A stretch of 64,000 bases of DNA from Cellulomonas cellasea (GCF_006538745.1 NZ_BJLR01000019.1:1-64000); one strand, 5' to 3'; positions 15,437 to 27,631 are shown, numbered from the stretch's first letter. A program made the numbers and translations. Notes: a model not told the origin generated them from the letters alone.

Positions 15437-17071
15437 TCAGCGCACGCCCGCTGGCTCCGGCTCGGCGGCCGCGGGCGACGGCGCGGGCCAGGACGGCATC
15501 GACGTGCCCTGCGCGAAGAACAGCCACTCGTGCCGGCACGAGCGCACGAACGCCTCGAGCATGCGCGCCCGCTCGGCCGGGCCGACCGACCGGGCGGCGG
15601 CGTCGGTCAGCGCCCGTGCCCGGTCCGACGCCCGCGCGAACTCCGGGTCGCCGTAGGTCGCGATCCAGTCGGCGTACGGGTGGCCGTCGAGGTCCGCGCG
15701 CGCGAGCAGGCGGGCGCCGATGTCCGCGTAGAGCCAGTAGCACGGCAGCACCGCGGCGACGAGCTCCGCGTACGAGCCGCTCGCCGCGACCGCACGCAGG
15801 TGGTCGGTGTACGCCGCGGTCACGGGGGACGTCGCCGCAGCACCTGTGCCCGCGCCGCCCGTCCCGGCGTCGCCCGCGCGCGTCGGTCCGTAGCGCCCGA
15901 GCCACCGACGGTGCAGGTCCGACTCGACCGCGAGGCAGTGGTGCGCTCCGCGTGCGAAGAACTCCTGCGCCTCCCGGTCCGGGGCCAGCTCGCTCGCCCG
16001 CGCCAGGACCCGCGAGTACTCGCGCAGGTACAGCGCGTCCTGCGCGAGGTAGAACGCGAACTGCGCGGGCTCGAGCGTCCCGGCGGCGAGCCCGCGGACG
16101 AACACGAGCTCGTCGCAGGCGGCCCGCAGGTCCGCGACCTGCTCCCACGCCCCGTGCGTGAACGCGCGTGCGCTGCCCTGGAGGTGCGCGTGGTCGACGG
16201 GCCCGTTGCCCGTGCCGACCTGGAGCGCCGCACCCGCCCGGAGCGCGCCCGTGAGCCACTCCTTGGCCTCGCGCACCGCCGGGACCCAGTCGTCGCGCTG
16301 CGGGCGCAGGGTCGCGACCGCCGCGGACAGCGAGCAGCCCGTGCCGTGCGTGTGGAGGGTCGCGACGCGCGCTGCGTCGATCTCGACGGTCCCCTCCACG
16401 GTGACGACGGCGTCCGGGCTCCGGCCCGGCTCCCCCGCGAGGTGCCCGCCCTTGACCAGCACCGCGACACCGTGCCGGCGGGCGAGCCGGGCACCCTGGT
16501 CGAGCGCCTCGGCCCACGTCGCGGCGACCGGCTCGTCGAGCAGCACCGCGAGCTCGGGCAGGTTGGGGGTCACGAGGTCGGCGTGCGCGAGCAGCGACCG
16601 CACCGCGTCCTCCGCGCCGCCGTCGAGCAGCCGGTCCCCGCTGGTCGCGACCATGACCGGATCGAGGACGACGTGTGGTGGCCGGTGCACCGCGAGCCAC
16701 GCGCCGAGCTCGCGCGCGACGGCCTCCGTGGCGACCATGCCGATCTTCAGCGCGTCGACCGTGACGTCGTCGCTCACCGCGTCGAGCTGCGCGCGCAGGA
16801 ACGCCGGGTTGGGCACGTGGCTCGCGCGCACGCCGCGCGTGTTCTGCGCGACGAGCGCGGTGACGACGGCCATGCCGTACCCGCCGTGCGCCGCGATCGA
16901 CTTGAGGTCCGCCTGGATCCCCGCGCCGCCGGTGGGGTCCGTGCCCGCGACCGACAGGACGCGCGGACGGCTCGGTCCGCCCGGAGCACCGAAGAGGACC
17001 CGGTCCGGAGCGGCGTCGGGGCCGCCCGGCCCGTCGGCCGGCGAGGGCGCTCCCCCGAGCGGCGCGCTCAC
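15437..17071 (-). CDS. thiD: ThiD-TenA fusion: HMP/HMP-P kinase plus aminopyrimidine aminohydrolase domain
   Basis: The 544-residue protein has two domains. Residues about 35-295 are ThiD (hydroxymethylpyrimidine and HMP-phosphate kinase), with [16 protein letters not shown] and the anion-hole [12 protein letters not shown]. Residues about 315-525 are TenA/thiaminase II-like, with the [11 protein letters not shown] segment carrying its Cys and a C-terminal HEWLFF segment. A Gly/Ala/Thr-rich insert splits the TenA part. The fusion couples pyrimidine salvage with pyrimidine phosphorylation for thiamine synthesis. The GTG start overlaps the thiE stop. It is the last gene of the TPP-riboswitch operon. 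Confidence 0.94.
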   Translation of the reverse strand: MSAPLGGAPSPADGPGGPDAAPDRVLFGAPGGPSRPRVLSVAGTDPTGGAGIQADLKSIAAHGGYGMAVVTALVAQNTRGVRASHVPNPAFLRAQLDAVSDDVTVDALKIGMVATEAVARELGAWLAVHRPPHVVLDPVMVATSGDRLLDGGAEDAVRSLLAHADLVTPNLPELAVLLDEPVAATWAEALDQGARLARRHGVAVLVKGGHLAGEPGRSPDAVVTVEGTVEIDAARVATLHTHGTGCSLSAAVATLRPQRDDWVPAVREAKEWLTGALRAGAALQVGTGNGPVDHAHLQGSARAFTHGAWEQVADLRAACDELVFVRGLAAGTLEPAQFAFYLAQDALYLREYSRVLARASELAPDREAQEFFARGAHHCLAVESDLHRRWLGRYGPTRAGDAGTGGAGTGAAATSPVTAAYTDHLRAVAASGSYAELVAAVLPCYWLYADIGARLLARADLDGHPYADWIATYGDPEFARASDRARALTDAAARSVGPAERARMLEAFVRSCRHEWLFFAQGTSMPSWPAPSPAAAEPEPAGVR

Positions 17072-17754
17072 GACGCGCTCGCGGCGTGCGACCGGGCGCG
17101 GGCCCACGCGGCGACGAGCTCCGTCGCTGCCGCGTACGGCGCCGCGTGCGCGCACACCGCGGACACCACGGCCATACCCACGGCGCCCGCGAGGCGCACC
17201 GGCTCGGCATCCTCGACCGTCAGCCCGCCGATCGCGACGACCGGCAGGGTCGACCGACGCGCGACCTCCGCGAGCCCGTCGAGCCCGATCGGGTCCGCGG
17301 CGTCGGGCTTGGTGGGCGTCGCGCGCACCGGTCCGGCGCCGAGGTAGTCGACGACGCCGGTCCGCAGCGCCGCGTCGACGTCCTCGTCCCGGGCGGCCGA
17401 GACGCCGATCAGCGTCCCGACACCGAGCAGGCGCCGGGCGTCGACGGCCGGCAGGTCGGACTGGCCGAGGTGCACGCCGTCGACGCGCGCGCCCCGGCGG
17501 CGGGCCGCGAGCACGACGTCGACCCGGTCGTCGACCACGAGCGCGGGCGGCCCGACGAACCGGGTGAGCCGGCCCGCCGCCGCGACCGTGAGGTCGAGCA
17601 GCGCCCGCACGTCGCGGTCTTTGGCGCGCAGCTGCACGACGCCGAGCCCGGCGTGCGCCGCGGCGTCGACCACGTCGAGGGGGTCGTGCCCCGCCTGCTC
17701 GCACACGCCGGCGTCGAGCACGAGGTACGGGCCGGGGGGCAGCGCGGCGCTCAT
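17068..17754 (-). CDS. thiE: Thiamine-phosphate synthase
   Basis: ThiE couples HMP-pyrophosphate with thiazole phosphate to make thiamine monophosphate. The 228-residue TIM barrel shows VVQLRAKD near the start (pyrophosphate binding), the [10 protein letters not shown] segment and a C-terminal PVVAIGGL phosphate loop. The ATG overlaps the thiM stop as ATGA, and the stop overlaps the thiD/tenA start. The pathway steps on both sides are encoded by its direct neighbours. Confidence 0.95.
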   Translation of the reverse strand: MSAALPPGPYLVLDAGVCEQAGHDPLDVVDAAAHAGLGVVQLRAKDRDVRALLDLTVAAAGRLTRFVGPPALVVDDRVDVVLAARRRGARVDGVHLGQSDLPAVDARRLLGVGTLIGVSAARDEDVDAALRTGVVDYLGAGPVRATPTKPDAADPIGLDGLAEVARRSTLPVVAIGGLTVEDAEPVRLAGAVGMAVVSAVCAHAAPYAAATELVAAWARARSHAASAS

Positions 17755-18629
17755 GCGCGGGCCCCGGTGGCGGTCAGCGCGCCGACGCGCAGACCGGCGG
17801 CGGCGCGCTCGACGAGCGTGTCAGTGGTCAGGGCGTGCACGGCGTCGACGAACGCCGCCGCGAACGACCCGGGGCCGCTCGCCACGAGGGCGGCGTCGCT
17901 GGCCGCCGCGTTGAACCAGGCGCTCGCCGTCACCGCCGCGACGAGCGGGCTGGCCACGGCGGTCGTCGCGGCGACGAGCCCGCCGAGCGCGCACCCGCCC
18001 CCGGTCATCAGGGTCAGGAGCGGGTCACCGCCGGTGAGCCGCACGACGGTCACGCCGTCGGTCACGAGGTCGGTCTCCCCCGAGACGGCTACGACCGCCC
18101 CAGTTCGCCCGGCGACCGCCAGGGCGGCCGTGAGCGCGTCGTCGACGTCGTCGCGTGCGTCGACCCCGCGGCCCGCGGACGCGAGTCCGGCGAGCGCGCG
18201 GATCTCGCTCGCGTTGCCCCGGACCACCGCCGGGGTGTGCACGAGGATCTCCGCCGCGAGCCGGGTGCGGAGCGAGAGCACCCCGACGGCGACCGGGTCG
18301 AGGACCCACGGCGTGCGCGCGCCCTCCGCCGCGGCGACCGTCGAGCGGATCGACGCCCGGTGGTCGGCACCCATCGTGCCGAGGTTGACCAGCACCGCGT
18401 CCGCGACGTGCGCGAGCTCCTCGGCCTCCCCGGGGGTCGCGACCATCGCCGGGGACGCGCCCGCGGCGAGCAGCACGTTCGCCACGAGGTTGACCGTCAC
18501 CTCGTTCGTGAGGCACTGCACGAGCGGTGTGCGCTCTCGCACCTGCGTGGCGGCCTCGTGCACCGCCCCGAGGAGCGCGTCACGCTCCGCGGCGGAGCCG
18601 GGCAGGTCGTTCTCAGGCGCATGAGTCAT
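17751..18629 (-). CDS. thiM: Hydroxyethylthiazole kinase
   Basis: ThiM phosphorylates the thiazole alcohol in thiamine salvage. The 292-residue ribokinase-like protein contains QCLTNEVTVNLVANVLLA, the APAMV-like SPAMV, and near the C-terminus TGGGCALGGLVAA (the anion hole). The ATG lies 11 bases after AAGGGA, which also forms the 3' end of the TPP riboswitch. Ligand binding should therefore hide the ribosome site. With thiE and thiD/tenA this makes a salvage operon; thiC and thiG are not here. Confidence 0.95.
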   Translation of the reverse strand: MTHAPENDLPGSAAERDALLGAVHEAATQVRERTPLVQCLTNEVTVNLVANVLLAAGASPAMVATPGEAEELAHVADAVLVNLGTMGADHRASIRSTVAAAEGARTPWVLDPVAVGVLSLRTRLAAEILVHTPAVVRGNASEIRALAGLASAGRGVDARDDVDDALTAALAVAGRTGAVVAVSGETDLVTDGVTVVRLTGGDPLLTLMTGGGCALGGLVAATTAVASPLVAAVTASAWFNAAASDAALVASGPGSFAAAFVDAVHALTTDTLVERAAAGLRVGALTATGARA

Positions 18630-18635
18630 CTCATG

Positions 18636-18728
18636 ACATCCCTTCGCTAGTACGAACTAGATCAGGTTCGACGGGTGTGATCTCAGCTCGCCCGCACCGG
18701 CACAGCCGGTACGCGAGCACCCCGTGTC
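18636..18728 (-). promoter_or_regulatory. TPP riboswitch (THI element)
   Basis: On the minus strand the conserved elements appear in order: ACACGGGGTGC, then CTGAGAT, then GAACCTGATC, then a GTACTAGCG-AAGGGA ending. A P3 stem insertion of GC-rich sequence (ACCGGCTGTGCCGGT hairpin) lies between the first two. The 3' strand AAGGGA is also the thiM Shine-Dalgarno, pointing to control of translation. A -10-like TAGGGT at 18740-18745 would start transcription a few bases before the element. Confidence 0.93.
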
Positions 18729-18921
18729 ATTCGCGGATCACCCTATTCGGACACGCCCCCGCGCCGGAAGCGTTCTGCGCGCCGTCACGGGCGCGTCGCC
18801 GTGGGCGCGCCGCGGTCGTGCGCCGCCGTGGGCGCGTCGTCGCGGCCTCGACGTCCGGCACGGCTGTGCCGCGGCGCGCCGGCGGGCCTCGACGCGCACC
18901 GCGCGAGCGCCGCCGGACGCG

Positions 18922-18959
18922 CCAGGGCGCCCGCTCCCCGGAGGGAACGGACGCCCTGG
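18922..18959 (-). terminator. pheT terminator
   Basis: CCAGGGCG (18922-18929) pairs with CGCCCTGG (18952-18959), with further pairing inside the loop. It begins 15 bases after the pheT stop on the minus strand. The remaining space up to the thiM promoter at about 18745 holds only GC-rich sequence with no other feature I can support. Confidence 0.65.
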
Positions 18960-18974
18960 TGCGTGCTCGACCGG

Positions 18975-21532
18975 TCAGGCGCGCAGGTGCGCCCCGAACC
19001 GCCGGTCCGCCTCGGCGACCACGGCCTCGCGCACCGCCGCCGTCTCCTCGGCGGTCAGCGTGCGGTCGGCGGCCCGCAGCCGCAGCGAGAACGCGAGCGA
19101 CTTCTTGCCGTCGCCGACCTGCGGCCCGGTGTAGACGTCGAACAGCCGCAGCTCCTCGAGCACGTCGCCCGCCGGGCTCGAGACCGCACCCGCCCGGACG
19201 GCCGCCTGCACGTCGCCCGCGGGCACGTCGGCGTCGACGACGAGCGCGACGTCCTCCTTCGCGACCGGGAACGTCGAGATCTCGACGACCTGGACGGGCT
19301 CGGTCGGCGCGGCTGCGAGCAGCACGTCGAGGTCCACCTCGAACGCCGCCGCACGGACCGGGAGGTCGAGCGCCGCCACGACCTTCGGGTGCAGCTCGCC
19401 CGCGTGCCCGACGAGCGCGCCGTCAGCCGTCTCGAGGCGCGCGCACCGGCCCGGGTGCCACGGCGCGTGGTCCGCGTCCTGGCGCACGACGAGCTCGACC
19501 CCGAGGGTGCGGGCGACCAGCAGCGCGCCCGCGATCGCGTCGGAGTGGTCCGCGCGCCGGCCCGGACCCCACCACCCCGCGGGGTCGCGGTGACCGGTGA
19601 GCACGCCGGCGAGCCGTCGCGGCTGCGCCGGGACCGCCGTCCGGAGCGCGGCGAGGTCCTCGTCGGAGGGCCGCACACCGCCCGGCAGGCGCGGCGCGGG
19701 GTGCGCGCCGGCGACCGGGCGGGTCACGAGCCCGATCTCGAAGACCGCGAGGTCGGTCGTCCCGCGGCTCACGTTGCGGCGCGCGGTGTCGAGCAGCGTC
19801 GCGAGCAGGCTCGTGCGCATCTCGGGCTGCGAGTCGTCGAGCGGGTTGACGAGCCGGACGGCACGCCGCCGGTCGTCGTCCGCGGGCAGCCCGAGCACGT
19901 CGTGCTGCTCGGGGGCGACGAACGGGTAGCTGAGCGTCTCGACCCAGCTGGCGCCGACGAGCGCACCGGCGACGGCCCGGCGAGCACGCTGACCGTCGGT
20001 CAGCCCCCGCCCGACCGGAGCGACCGGCAGGACCGACGGGATCTCGGCGTACCCGCGCAGGCGCGCGACCTCCTCGACCAGGTCGACCGGCACGGCCAGG
20101 TCGGGGCGCCAGCTCGGCACCCGCACGCGCACGCGCTCCGGCACGTCGGCGTCCGTGACCTCGCACCCGATCTCGGCGAGCGTCTCGCGCACCTGCTCGG
20201 GGGTGTACTCGACGCCGACGAGCCGCGACGGCAGGTCGAGCGCGAGCTCGACGACCGGGGGCTCGCCCGTGCGGTCGACGTCGGTCAGCCCGGCGTCGGG
20301 CGTCCCGCCGCCGTGCTCGACGAGCAGCTCGACGACCCGGGCGACCGCGACGCGCGCGAGCCGGGGGTCGACGCCGCGCTCGAAGCGCTTGGCCGCCTCG
20401 CTCGGGAGCTTGTGGCGCCGTGCCGTGCGGGCGACGCTGATCGCGTCGAAGTGCGCCGCCTCGACGAGCAGGTCGGTCGTCGCCTCGCCGACCTCCGACT
20501 CCGCGCCCCCCATCACGCCGGCCATGCCGAGGATGCGGCTCGCGCGCGCACCCGCCGGGCTGTCCGTGACCAGCAGGTCCTCGGTGGACAGCACGCGGTC
20601 CTGGCCGTCGAGCGTGCGCAGGCGCTCGCCGTCGCGGGCGCGCCGCACCACGACCGGCGCCGCGAGCTGCGCGAGGTCGTACGCGTGCAGCGGCTGGCCG
20701 AGGTCGAGCATCACGTAGTTCGTGACGTCGACCGCGAGCGAGATGGGCCGCATCCCGGCCTGGGTCAGCCGGCGCTGCATCCACGCGGGCGACGGGCCGG
20801 CAGCGGCGACACCGCGCACGACCTGCGCGACGAAGCGGTCCGCGCCCGGCACCCCGTCGATCGGCGCGTCGTCGTCGAGCTCGACGGCGAAGCCCCCGCC
20901 CGCAGGCGCGTCCGGCACGGGCAGCCCCGGGTCGCGGAACGTCGCACCGGTCGAGTGCGAGTACTCGCGGGCCACGCCGCGCATCGAGAAGCAGTAGCCG
21001 CGGTCCGGCGTCACGTTGATCTCGAGGACCTCCTCGCCGAGCCCGAGGAGCTCGCGCGCGTCGGTCCCGGGCTCGGCGTCGAGCCCGAGCCGCGAGATCA
21101 CGATGATGCCGTCGTGGTCCTCGCCGAGGCCGAGCTCGCGCGCGGAGCAGATCATGCCGTCGGACACGTGCCCGTACGTCTTGCGGGCGGCGATCGGGAA
21201 CGGCCCGGGCAGCACCGCGCCGGGCAGCGCGACGACGACGCGGTCCCCCACGTCGAAGTTGTGCGCGCCGCACACGATGCCGCGCGGCGAGCCGTCCTCC
21301 TCGTTGTGCGCGCCGACGTCCACGCGGCACCAGTTGATCGTCTTGCCGTTCTTCTGCGGCTCGGGCGTGCGCTCGACGACCTGGCCGATCACGAGCGGGC
21401 CCGTGACGGCGGCGGGGTGGACCGCCTCCTCCTCGAGCCCGACGCGGACGAGGTCGGCAGCGAGCTGCTCGGCGGTCGTGCCGGCCGGGAGGTCGACGTG
21501 CTCGGCGAGCCACGTGAGCGGGATGCGCGGCA

Positions 21533-21533
<1 letters not shown>
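18975..21533 (-). CDS. pheT: Phenylalanyl-tRNA synthetase beta subunit
   Basis: PheT is the large subunit of the alpha2-beta2 PheRS. The 852-residue protein starts with the standard MPRIPLTWLAEHVDLP. It contains the tRNA-binding OB fold (about residues 40-150), the B3/B4 editing domain, the B5 domain, and the C-terminal anticodon-binding FDX-ACB domain (VAKEDVALVVDADVP). The ATG overlaps the pheS stop (TGATG). Length matches other actinobacterial PheT proteins. Confidence 0.97.
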
Positions 21534-22936
<1,403 letters not shown>

Positions 22937-22963
22937 CCGCCGCCCGACCCCGGCGTGCGGCGG
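22937..22963 (-). terminator. thpR terminator hairpin
   Basis: CCGCCGC (22937-22943) pairs with GCGGCGG (22957-22963), directly after the thpR stop on the minus strand. No U-tract is present. Confidence 0.5.
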
Positions 22964-22965
22964 GC

Positions 22966-23589
22966 TCACGCCCCGCCGAGCCGCCAGGACTCGACCGGGG
23001 TGTACAGCGGCCCGCCGGCGCGCCCCGCACCGGGCTCCGACTCGACGAGCAGCAGCTCCTCCACGGTCCACGCGGGCCCCTCGTACACGGCCAGCGCGCG
23101 CACCAGCGCCTCGATCGGGGCGTTCGGCGGCTCGTCGTCGGGCCGGCGGCGCGAGCGACGCGTCGGCCGGGCCGACGGGCTGACCCGCCCGACCGTCAGG
23201 TGCGGGCGCGAGCGGACGCGCTCGTCCGGACGGGTCCCGGCCTGCTCCCCGGCGTCGACCGCCCGGGCGCTCAGGCGGTTCATCGCCTCGACCTCACCGC
23301 TGGCCCCGACCCACAGCGTGCGGTGGGAGAACACCCCGGCTCCGCGCAGCCGCAGCTCGAACGGGTCGGCCTCCTCCGCGACGCGCGCGAGACCGAGCGC
23401 GAGGTCGTCGGACACCCCGGCGGGCGCCTCGCCGTAGAACGCGACGGTCAGGTGCCGGTTCTCCTCCGCGGTCCAGCGCACCGGGGACGTCCGTTCGTCG
23501 GCCACCGCGCCGGCGCGCACGACGCGCAGCGCGAGGTCGAGGTGGTCGAGGACGTCAGCGGGAGGCCGCACCGCGGCGAAGAGGCGCAC
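22966..23589 (-). CDS. thpR: RNA 2',3'-cyclic phosphodiesterase (2H family)
   Basis: This 2H phosphoesterase, also called LigT or 2'-5' RNA ligase, opens 2',3'-cyclic phosphate ends of RNA. The two HxTx motifs are present: HLTVAF near residue 46 and HLTVGR near residue 130. Each supplies a His and a Thr to the active site. The 207-residue protein has an Arg-rich loop after the second motif. The GTG start is preceded by GATCCT 6 bases upstream, a -10-like arrangement that suggests a leaderless message. Confidence 0.9.
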   Translation of the reverse strand: MRLFAAVRPPADVLDHLDLALRVVRAGAVADERTSPVRWTAEENRHLTVAFYGEAPAGVSDDLALGLARVAEEADPFELRLRGAGVFSHRTLWVGASGEVEAMNRLSARAVDAGEQAGTRPDERVRSRPHLTVGRVSPSARPTRRSRRRPDDEPPNAPIEALVRALAVYEGPAWTVEELLLVESEPGAGRAGGPLYTPVESWRLGGA

Positions 23590-23687
23590 GGCACCAGGAT
23601 CTCAGCACCGACGCCCTGCGGGTGAGCGCGCCGCGCGCCCCCCGGCGGGTCGCCGCGACCCCCGGCCACCGGGACGCGCCGGCCGAG

Positions 23688-24635
23688 TCAGCGCTGCGCG
23701 CGCGAGCTCGCGTACAGGCACACCGTGGCGGCCGTCGCGAGGTTGAGGGACTCGGCGCGGCCGCGGATCGGGACCCGGACGACGGCGTCGGCCAGCGCAC
23801 GGTCGGCATCCGGCAGGCCCCACGCCTCGTTCCCGAAGACCCAGGCGGTCGGGCGGGCGAGATCGGGCGTCGCCGTGGACCCTGGGGCCGCCGCGGAGCC
23901 GGGCGTCACCGCCGAGCCGGCCATCGCTGCCGTGCCGGTCGCCGCCGCGAGGCCGGGCGCGCTGCCCTGCCCGGCGACGTCGAGCAGGTCGTCGAGGTCG
24001 TGCTCGCCCGTCCCGTCGGCGGCGAGCACCGCGAGCCCGCCGGAGCGCAGCGCCGCGACGGTGACGGCGAGCGTCACGCCCGTGACGACGGGCAGGTGGA
24101 AGAGCGACCCGGCCGTCGAGCGGACCACCTTGGGGTTGTGCACGTCCACGCTCTCCGCGGTGAGCACGACGGCGTCGGCGCCCGCCGCGTCGGCCGCGCG
24201 GATCACCGCGCCGGCGTTGCCGGGGTCACGCACGCGCGAGAGCACCGCGACGAGCCGTGGGGAGGCGGCGAGGACCTCCTCGAGGGCGACCGCGCGCGGC
24301 CGGGCGACCGCGAGCACGTGCTGGGCGTCCGGGCTCATCGCGTCGAGCACCGCCGGGGTCGCGAGGTGCGTGCGGACCCCGCCGGCGCGGGCCGCCGCCA
24401 CGATCTCCTCGTACCGGTCCGCGGCGGCCTCGGTCAGGTACAGGTCCCGCACGTGCGGCGCGTCCTCGAGCACGAGCTCGCGCACCGACTGCGGCCCCTC
24501 GACGAGGAACTGCCCGTGGCGGACGCGCGCGGAGCGTCCGGCGAGCGCACGCACCGCCTTGACCCGGTCCGCGCGGGGGTTGTCGAGCACGGGGCTCACC
24601 GCGCCGGGGCCGGCGGGGTCGTGCGTGGCGCTCAT
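23688..24635 (-). CDS. SpoU-family (TrmH) RNA 2'-O-methyltransferase
   Basis: The 315-residue protein has an N-terminal substrate-binding domain (about residues 15-105; FLVEGPQSVREL) and a SPOUT knot domain. The latter is recognised by LSRVRDPGNAGAVIRAADAAG, quoted here only in part, VFGNEAWGLP and the C-terminal SLNLATAATVCLY. The probable target is a 23S rRNA or tRNA ribose, but the nucleotide cannot be told. About 30 residues of Ala/Gly/Thr/Pro repeats interrupt the knot domain before VFGNEAWG. GAGGAT lies 6 bases before the ATG. The neighbours rplT and pheS make a translation cluster. Confidence 0.9.
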   Translation of the reverse strand: MSATHDPAGPGAVSPVLDNPRADRVKAVRALAGRSARVRHGQFLVEGPQSVRELVLEDAPHVRDLYLTEAAADRYEEIVAAARAGGVRTHLATPAVLDAMSPDAQHVLAVARPRAVALEEVLAASPRLVAVLSRVRDPGNAGAVIRAADAAGADAVVLTAESVDVHNPKVVRSTAGSLFHLPVVTGVTLAVTVAALRSGGLAVLAADGTGEHDLDDLLDVAGQGSAPGLAAATGTAAMAGSAVTPGSAAAPGSTATPDLARPTAWVFGNEAWGLPDADRALADAVVRVPIRGRAESLNLATAATVCLYASSRAQR

Positions 24636-24737
24636 GGCGTCATCCTCTCGCGCTGCGGGCGGGCTCGGGCGAGCCGGACCTGCCGACACCCGGACGCGCC
24701 GGGCCGACGACGGGCACGGCGCGCCCCGCACGCATGA

Positions 24738-24774
24738 CGACGCCCCCGCGGTCACGTGGACCACGGGGGCGTCG
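24738..24774 (-). terminator. Terminator of infC-rpmI-rplT
   Basis: A long, nearly perfect hairpin: CGACGCCCCCG (24738-24748) pairs with CGGGGGCGTCG (24764-24774), and inner GGTC/GACC extends the stem. It lies 19 bases after the rplT stop. It is one of the strongest terminators in the window. Confidence 0.8.
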
Positions 24775-24792
24775 CGCGTGTGCGAACGGGCG

Positions 24793-25179
24793 TCAGGCCG
24801 CCGAGGCGGGGGCGTTGACGTCGGCCGGGAGAGCCGCCTTCGCGACCTGGACCAGCGCAGCGAACGCCGGGGCGTCGCTGACGGCGAGCTCGGCGAGGAC
24901 GCGACGGTCGACCTCGACACCCGCGAGCTTGAGGCCCTGGATGAGGCGGTTGTACGTCATGCCCTGCTCGCGAGCCGCCGCGTTGATGCGCTGGATCCAC
25001 AGCTTGCGGAAGTCGCCCTTGCGCGCCTTGCGGTCACGGTAGGCGTAGACGAGGGAGTGGGTGACCTGCTCCTTCGCCTTGCGGTACAGGCGCGAGCGCT
25101 GGCCGCGGTAGCCGCTGGCGCGCTCGAGGGTAGTGCGGCGCTTCTTCTGGGCGTTGACCGCCCGCTTCACGCGTGCCAC
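24793..25179 (-). CDS. rplT: 50S ribosomal protein L20
   Basis: L20 binds 23S rRNA early in 50S assembly. The 128-residue protein begins [19 protein letters not shown] and carries the typical [19 protein letters not shown] core. The start codon is GTG, placed 8 bases after a perfect AAGGAG. It is the last gene of infC-rpmI-rplT. In some bacteria L20 represses this operon through the leader, but no such site can be assigned here. Confidence 0.98.
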   Translation of the reverse strand: MARVKRAVNAQKKRRTTLERASGYRGQRSRLYRKAKEQVTHSLVYAYRDRKARKGDFRKLWIQRINAAAREQGMTYNRLIQGLKLAGVEVDRRVLAELAVSDAPAFAALVQVAKAALPADVNAPASAA

Positions 25180-25239
25180 GTGATGCTCCTTGCGTTTCGG
25201 GGCTCACAGGTGAGTCCGGGGCGCTCGCGCGCCCACGGC

Positions 25240-25434
25240 TCACTTGCCGAGCAGCTTCTTGATCTTGGGGGTGTCAGCGGCGGAGACGACGACGTCACCG
25301 GCGATGCGGCGCGTACGGCGGCTCGACTTGTGCTCGAGCAGGTGACGCCCGCCTGCCTGCTCGCGCATGACCTTGCCGCTGCCGGTGATCCGGAAGCGCT
25401 TCTTGGCACCGGAGTGCGTCTTGTTCTTCGGCAT
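25240..25434 (-). CDS. rpmI: 50S ribosomal protein L35
   Basis: The complete 64-residue L35 starts [20 protein letters not shown], is strongly basic, and has a conserved C-terminus ending KIKKLLGK. It lies between infC and rplT, the standard order. A GGAGAG-like Shine-Dalgarno sequence precedes the ATG. Confidence 0.98.
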   Translation of the reverse strand: MPKNKTHSGAKKRFRITGSGKVMREQAGGRHLLEHKSSRRTRRIAGDVVVSAADTPKIKKLLGK

Positions 25435-25522
25435 GGCTGCCGCTCTCTCCTTGAGGTCGCATCGCGCGGGGCCGCGCGACTCGTTCGTGCGGGGGTCCAG
25501 GTGGTGGACCCCCGTGGGGAAG

Positions 25523-26629
<1,107 letters not shown>

Positions 26630-26916
26630 GTGGTGCTCCTTGAACTCGTCGTGGGACCCCGGGTACGAGGAAGGCCCCCGCCCTGGGTACAGGTGGGGGC
26701 CTCACAGGTCCGTGTCGGTGAGGCGCCGACGGGCGGCACGACACCAGGTGCGCACCGCGGAAACCGCGACGCGCTCCTCGGACCGGACCCGGCCTCTGTC
26801 GTCGCGCCCTGTGCGTGCAGGTCGCGAGCGGTCGACGCTCGGGTGGGATCAGCTCCACTTGTACGCCGCACCCCTCCACCCGTTTCGGGGCAGCAGGACG
26901 CGGCTGGTCGTTGTCG
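26630..26916 (-). other. Long infC leader
   Basis: About 290 bases lie between the putative -10 (26917-26922) and the infC start codon, with no supported gene. The stretch contains the perfect Shine-Dalgarno AAGGAG (26636-26641) and the strong hairpin at 26672-26702. A leader this long with an attenuator-like stem suggests post-transcriptional control of infC-rpmI-rplT. No known riboswitch class was recognised. Confidence 0.5.
26672..26702 (-). promoter_or_regulatory. Attenuator-like hairpin in the infC leader
   Basis: On the minus strand AGGCCCCC pairs with GGGGGCCT (8 bp), and inner CCTG pairs with CAGG around a TACC loop. The stem is terminator-strength and lies about 43 bases before the ATC start codon. 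It could end transcription early or be a protein-binding site. Confidence 0.55.
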
Positions 26917-26922
26917 AGGTTA
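26917..26922 (-). promoter_or_regulatory. Possible infC promoter -10
   Basis: TAACCT on the minus strand lies in a locally AT-richer segment of the space shared with the divergent fur-type gene. No good -35 is visible at the right distance, so the call is weak. Confidence 0.3.
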
Positions 26923-27060
26923 CCACGCACGCGGGATCTGCGGGAACGCCCGCGCCCACGGTCGTCGTCCACCCCTGCGACCCACCTCCAGCCCGCTGCG
27001 TGCGAACGGAACCTGAAGCCCTGACGAGACCCGAAGCAGCCCTCACCGACGGAGCCTCAC

Positions 27061-27088
27061 CTTACTTGAACCATTCCAGAAAAGATGA
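27061..27088 (+). promoter_or_regulatory. AT-rich promoter/operator of the fur-type gene
   Basis: This is one of the most AT-rich short stretches of the window. It contains TTGAAC (27066-27071) and the small dyad TTCCAGAA at 27074-27081, 14-30 bases before the ATG. Autoregulated FurA-type repressors of actinobacteria bind such AT-rich sites at their own promoters; binding here is inferred. Confidence 0.5.
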
Positions 27089-27101
27089 GAACCTGCTGGT
27101 C

Positions 27102-27521
27102 ATGGACCTCCCCGCCGCACTGCGTGAGCGCGGCCTGCGCGTCACGGAGCCGCGGCTCGCCGTGTTCGACGTCGTGGGTGCCCACCCGCACGCCGACGCC
27201 GACACCGTCCTGACCGAGGTCCGCCGCACGCTGCCCACCGTGTCCGTCCAGGCGGTCTACGACGTCCTGCGCGCCCTCACCGACGCCGGGCTGCTCCGGC
27301 GCATCGAGCCGGCCGGGCACCCCGCGCGGTACGAGCGCCGGGTCGGTGACAACCACCACCACGTCGCGTGCCGCGGCTGCGGCGCGCTCGACGACGTCGA
27401 CTGCGCCGTCGGCCACGCGCCGTGCCTCGTGCCGAGCTCGACGTCGGGGTTCACGATCGAGAGCGCCGAGGTCACGTACTGGGGCCTGTGCCCCGACTGC
27501 CGCTCCGCCGGAACCAGCTGA
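27102..27521 (+). CDS. Fur-family regulator (FurA/CatR/PerR-like)
   Basis: The 139-residue protein has an N-terminal winged helix (about 1-80; [19 protein letters not shown], then [12 protein letters not shown]) and a C-terminal dimer and metal domain. The [12 protein letters not shown] segment and the late CPDC pair supply the metal ligands. Two CxxC pairs imply a structural zinc site. It lies 110 bases upstream of the catalase gene in the same direction, as furA-katG or catR-catA do elsewhere. A peroxide- or iron-sensing repressor of the catalase is therefore likely. The ATG choice is based on the domain N-terminus. Confidence 0.92.
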   Translation: MDLPAALRERGLRVTEPRLAVFDVVGAHPHADADTVLTEVRRTLPTVSVQAVYDVLRALTDAGLLRRIEPAGHPARYERRVGDNHHHVACRGCGALDDVDCAVGHAPCLVPSSTSGFTIESAEVTYWGLCPDCRSAGTS

Positions 27522-27631
27522 CCCCCACGCCGCGGCACCGCCCGGCCCCCCGCCTCTCCCCCGCTCCGCCGGCTCCGTCGCCGCGCGGCAGTCCCCGGCC
27601 GGCCCTGCCCGGCCTCGTGAAAGGAACCACC

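Noticed and set aside
15437-17071. Two separate genes thiD and tenA
   Set aside because: The frame is continuous through the junction with no stop or new start signal, so it is a true fusion.
18746-18921. Coding sequence between pheT terminator and thiM riboswitch
   Set aside because: Open frames lack starts with ribosome sites and show no conserved motif.
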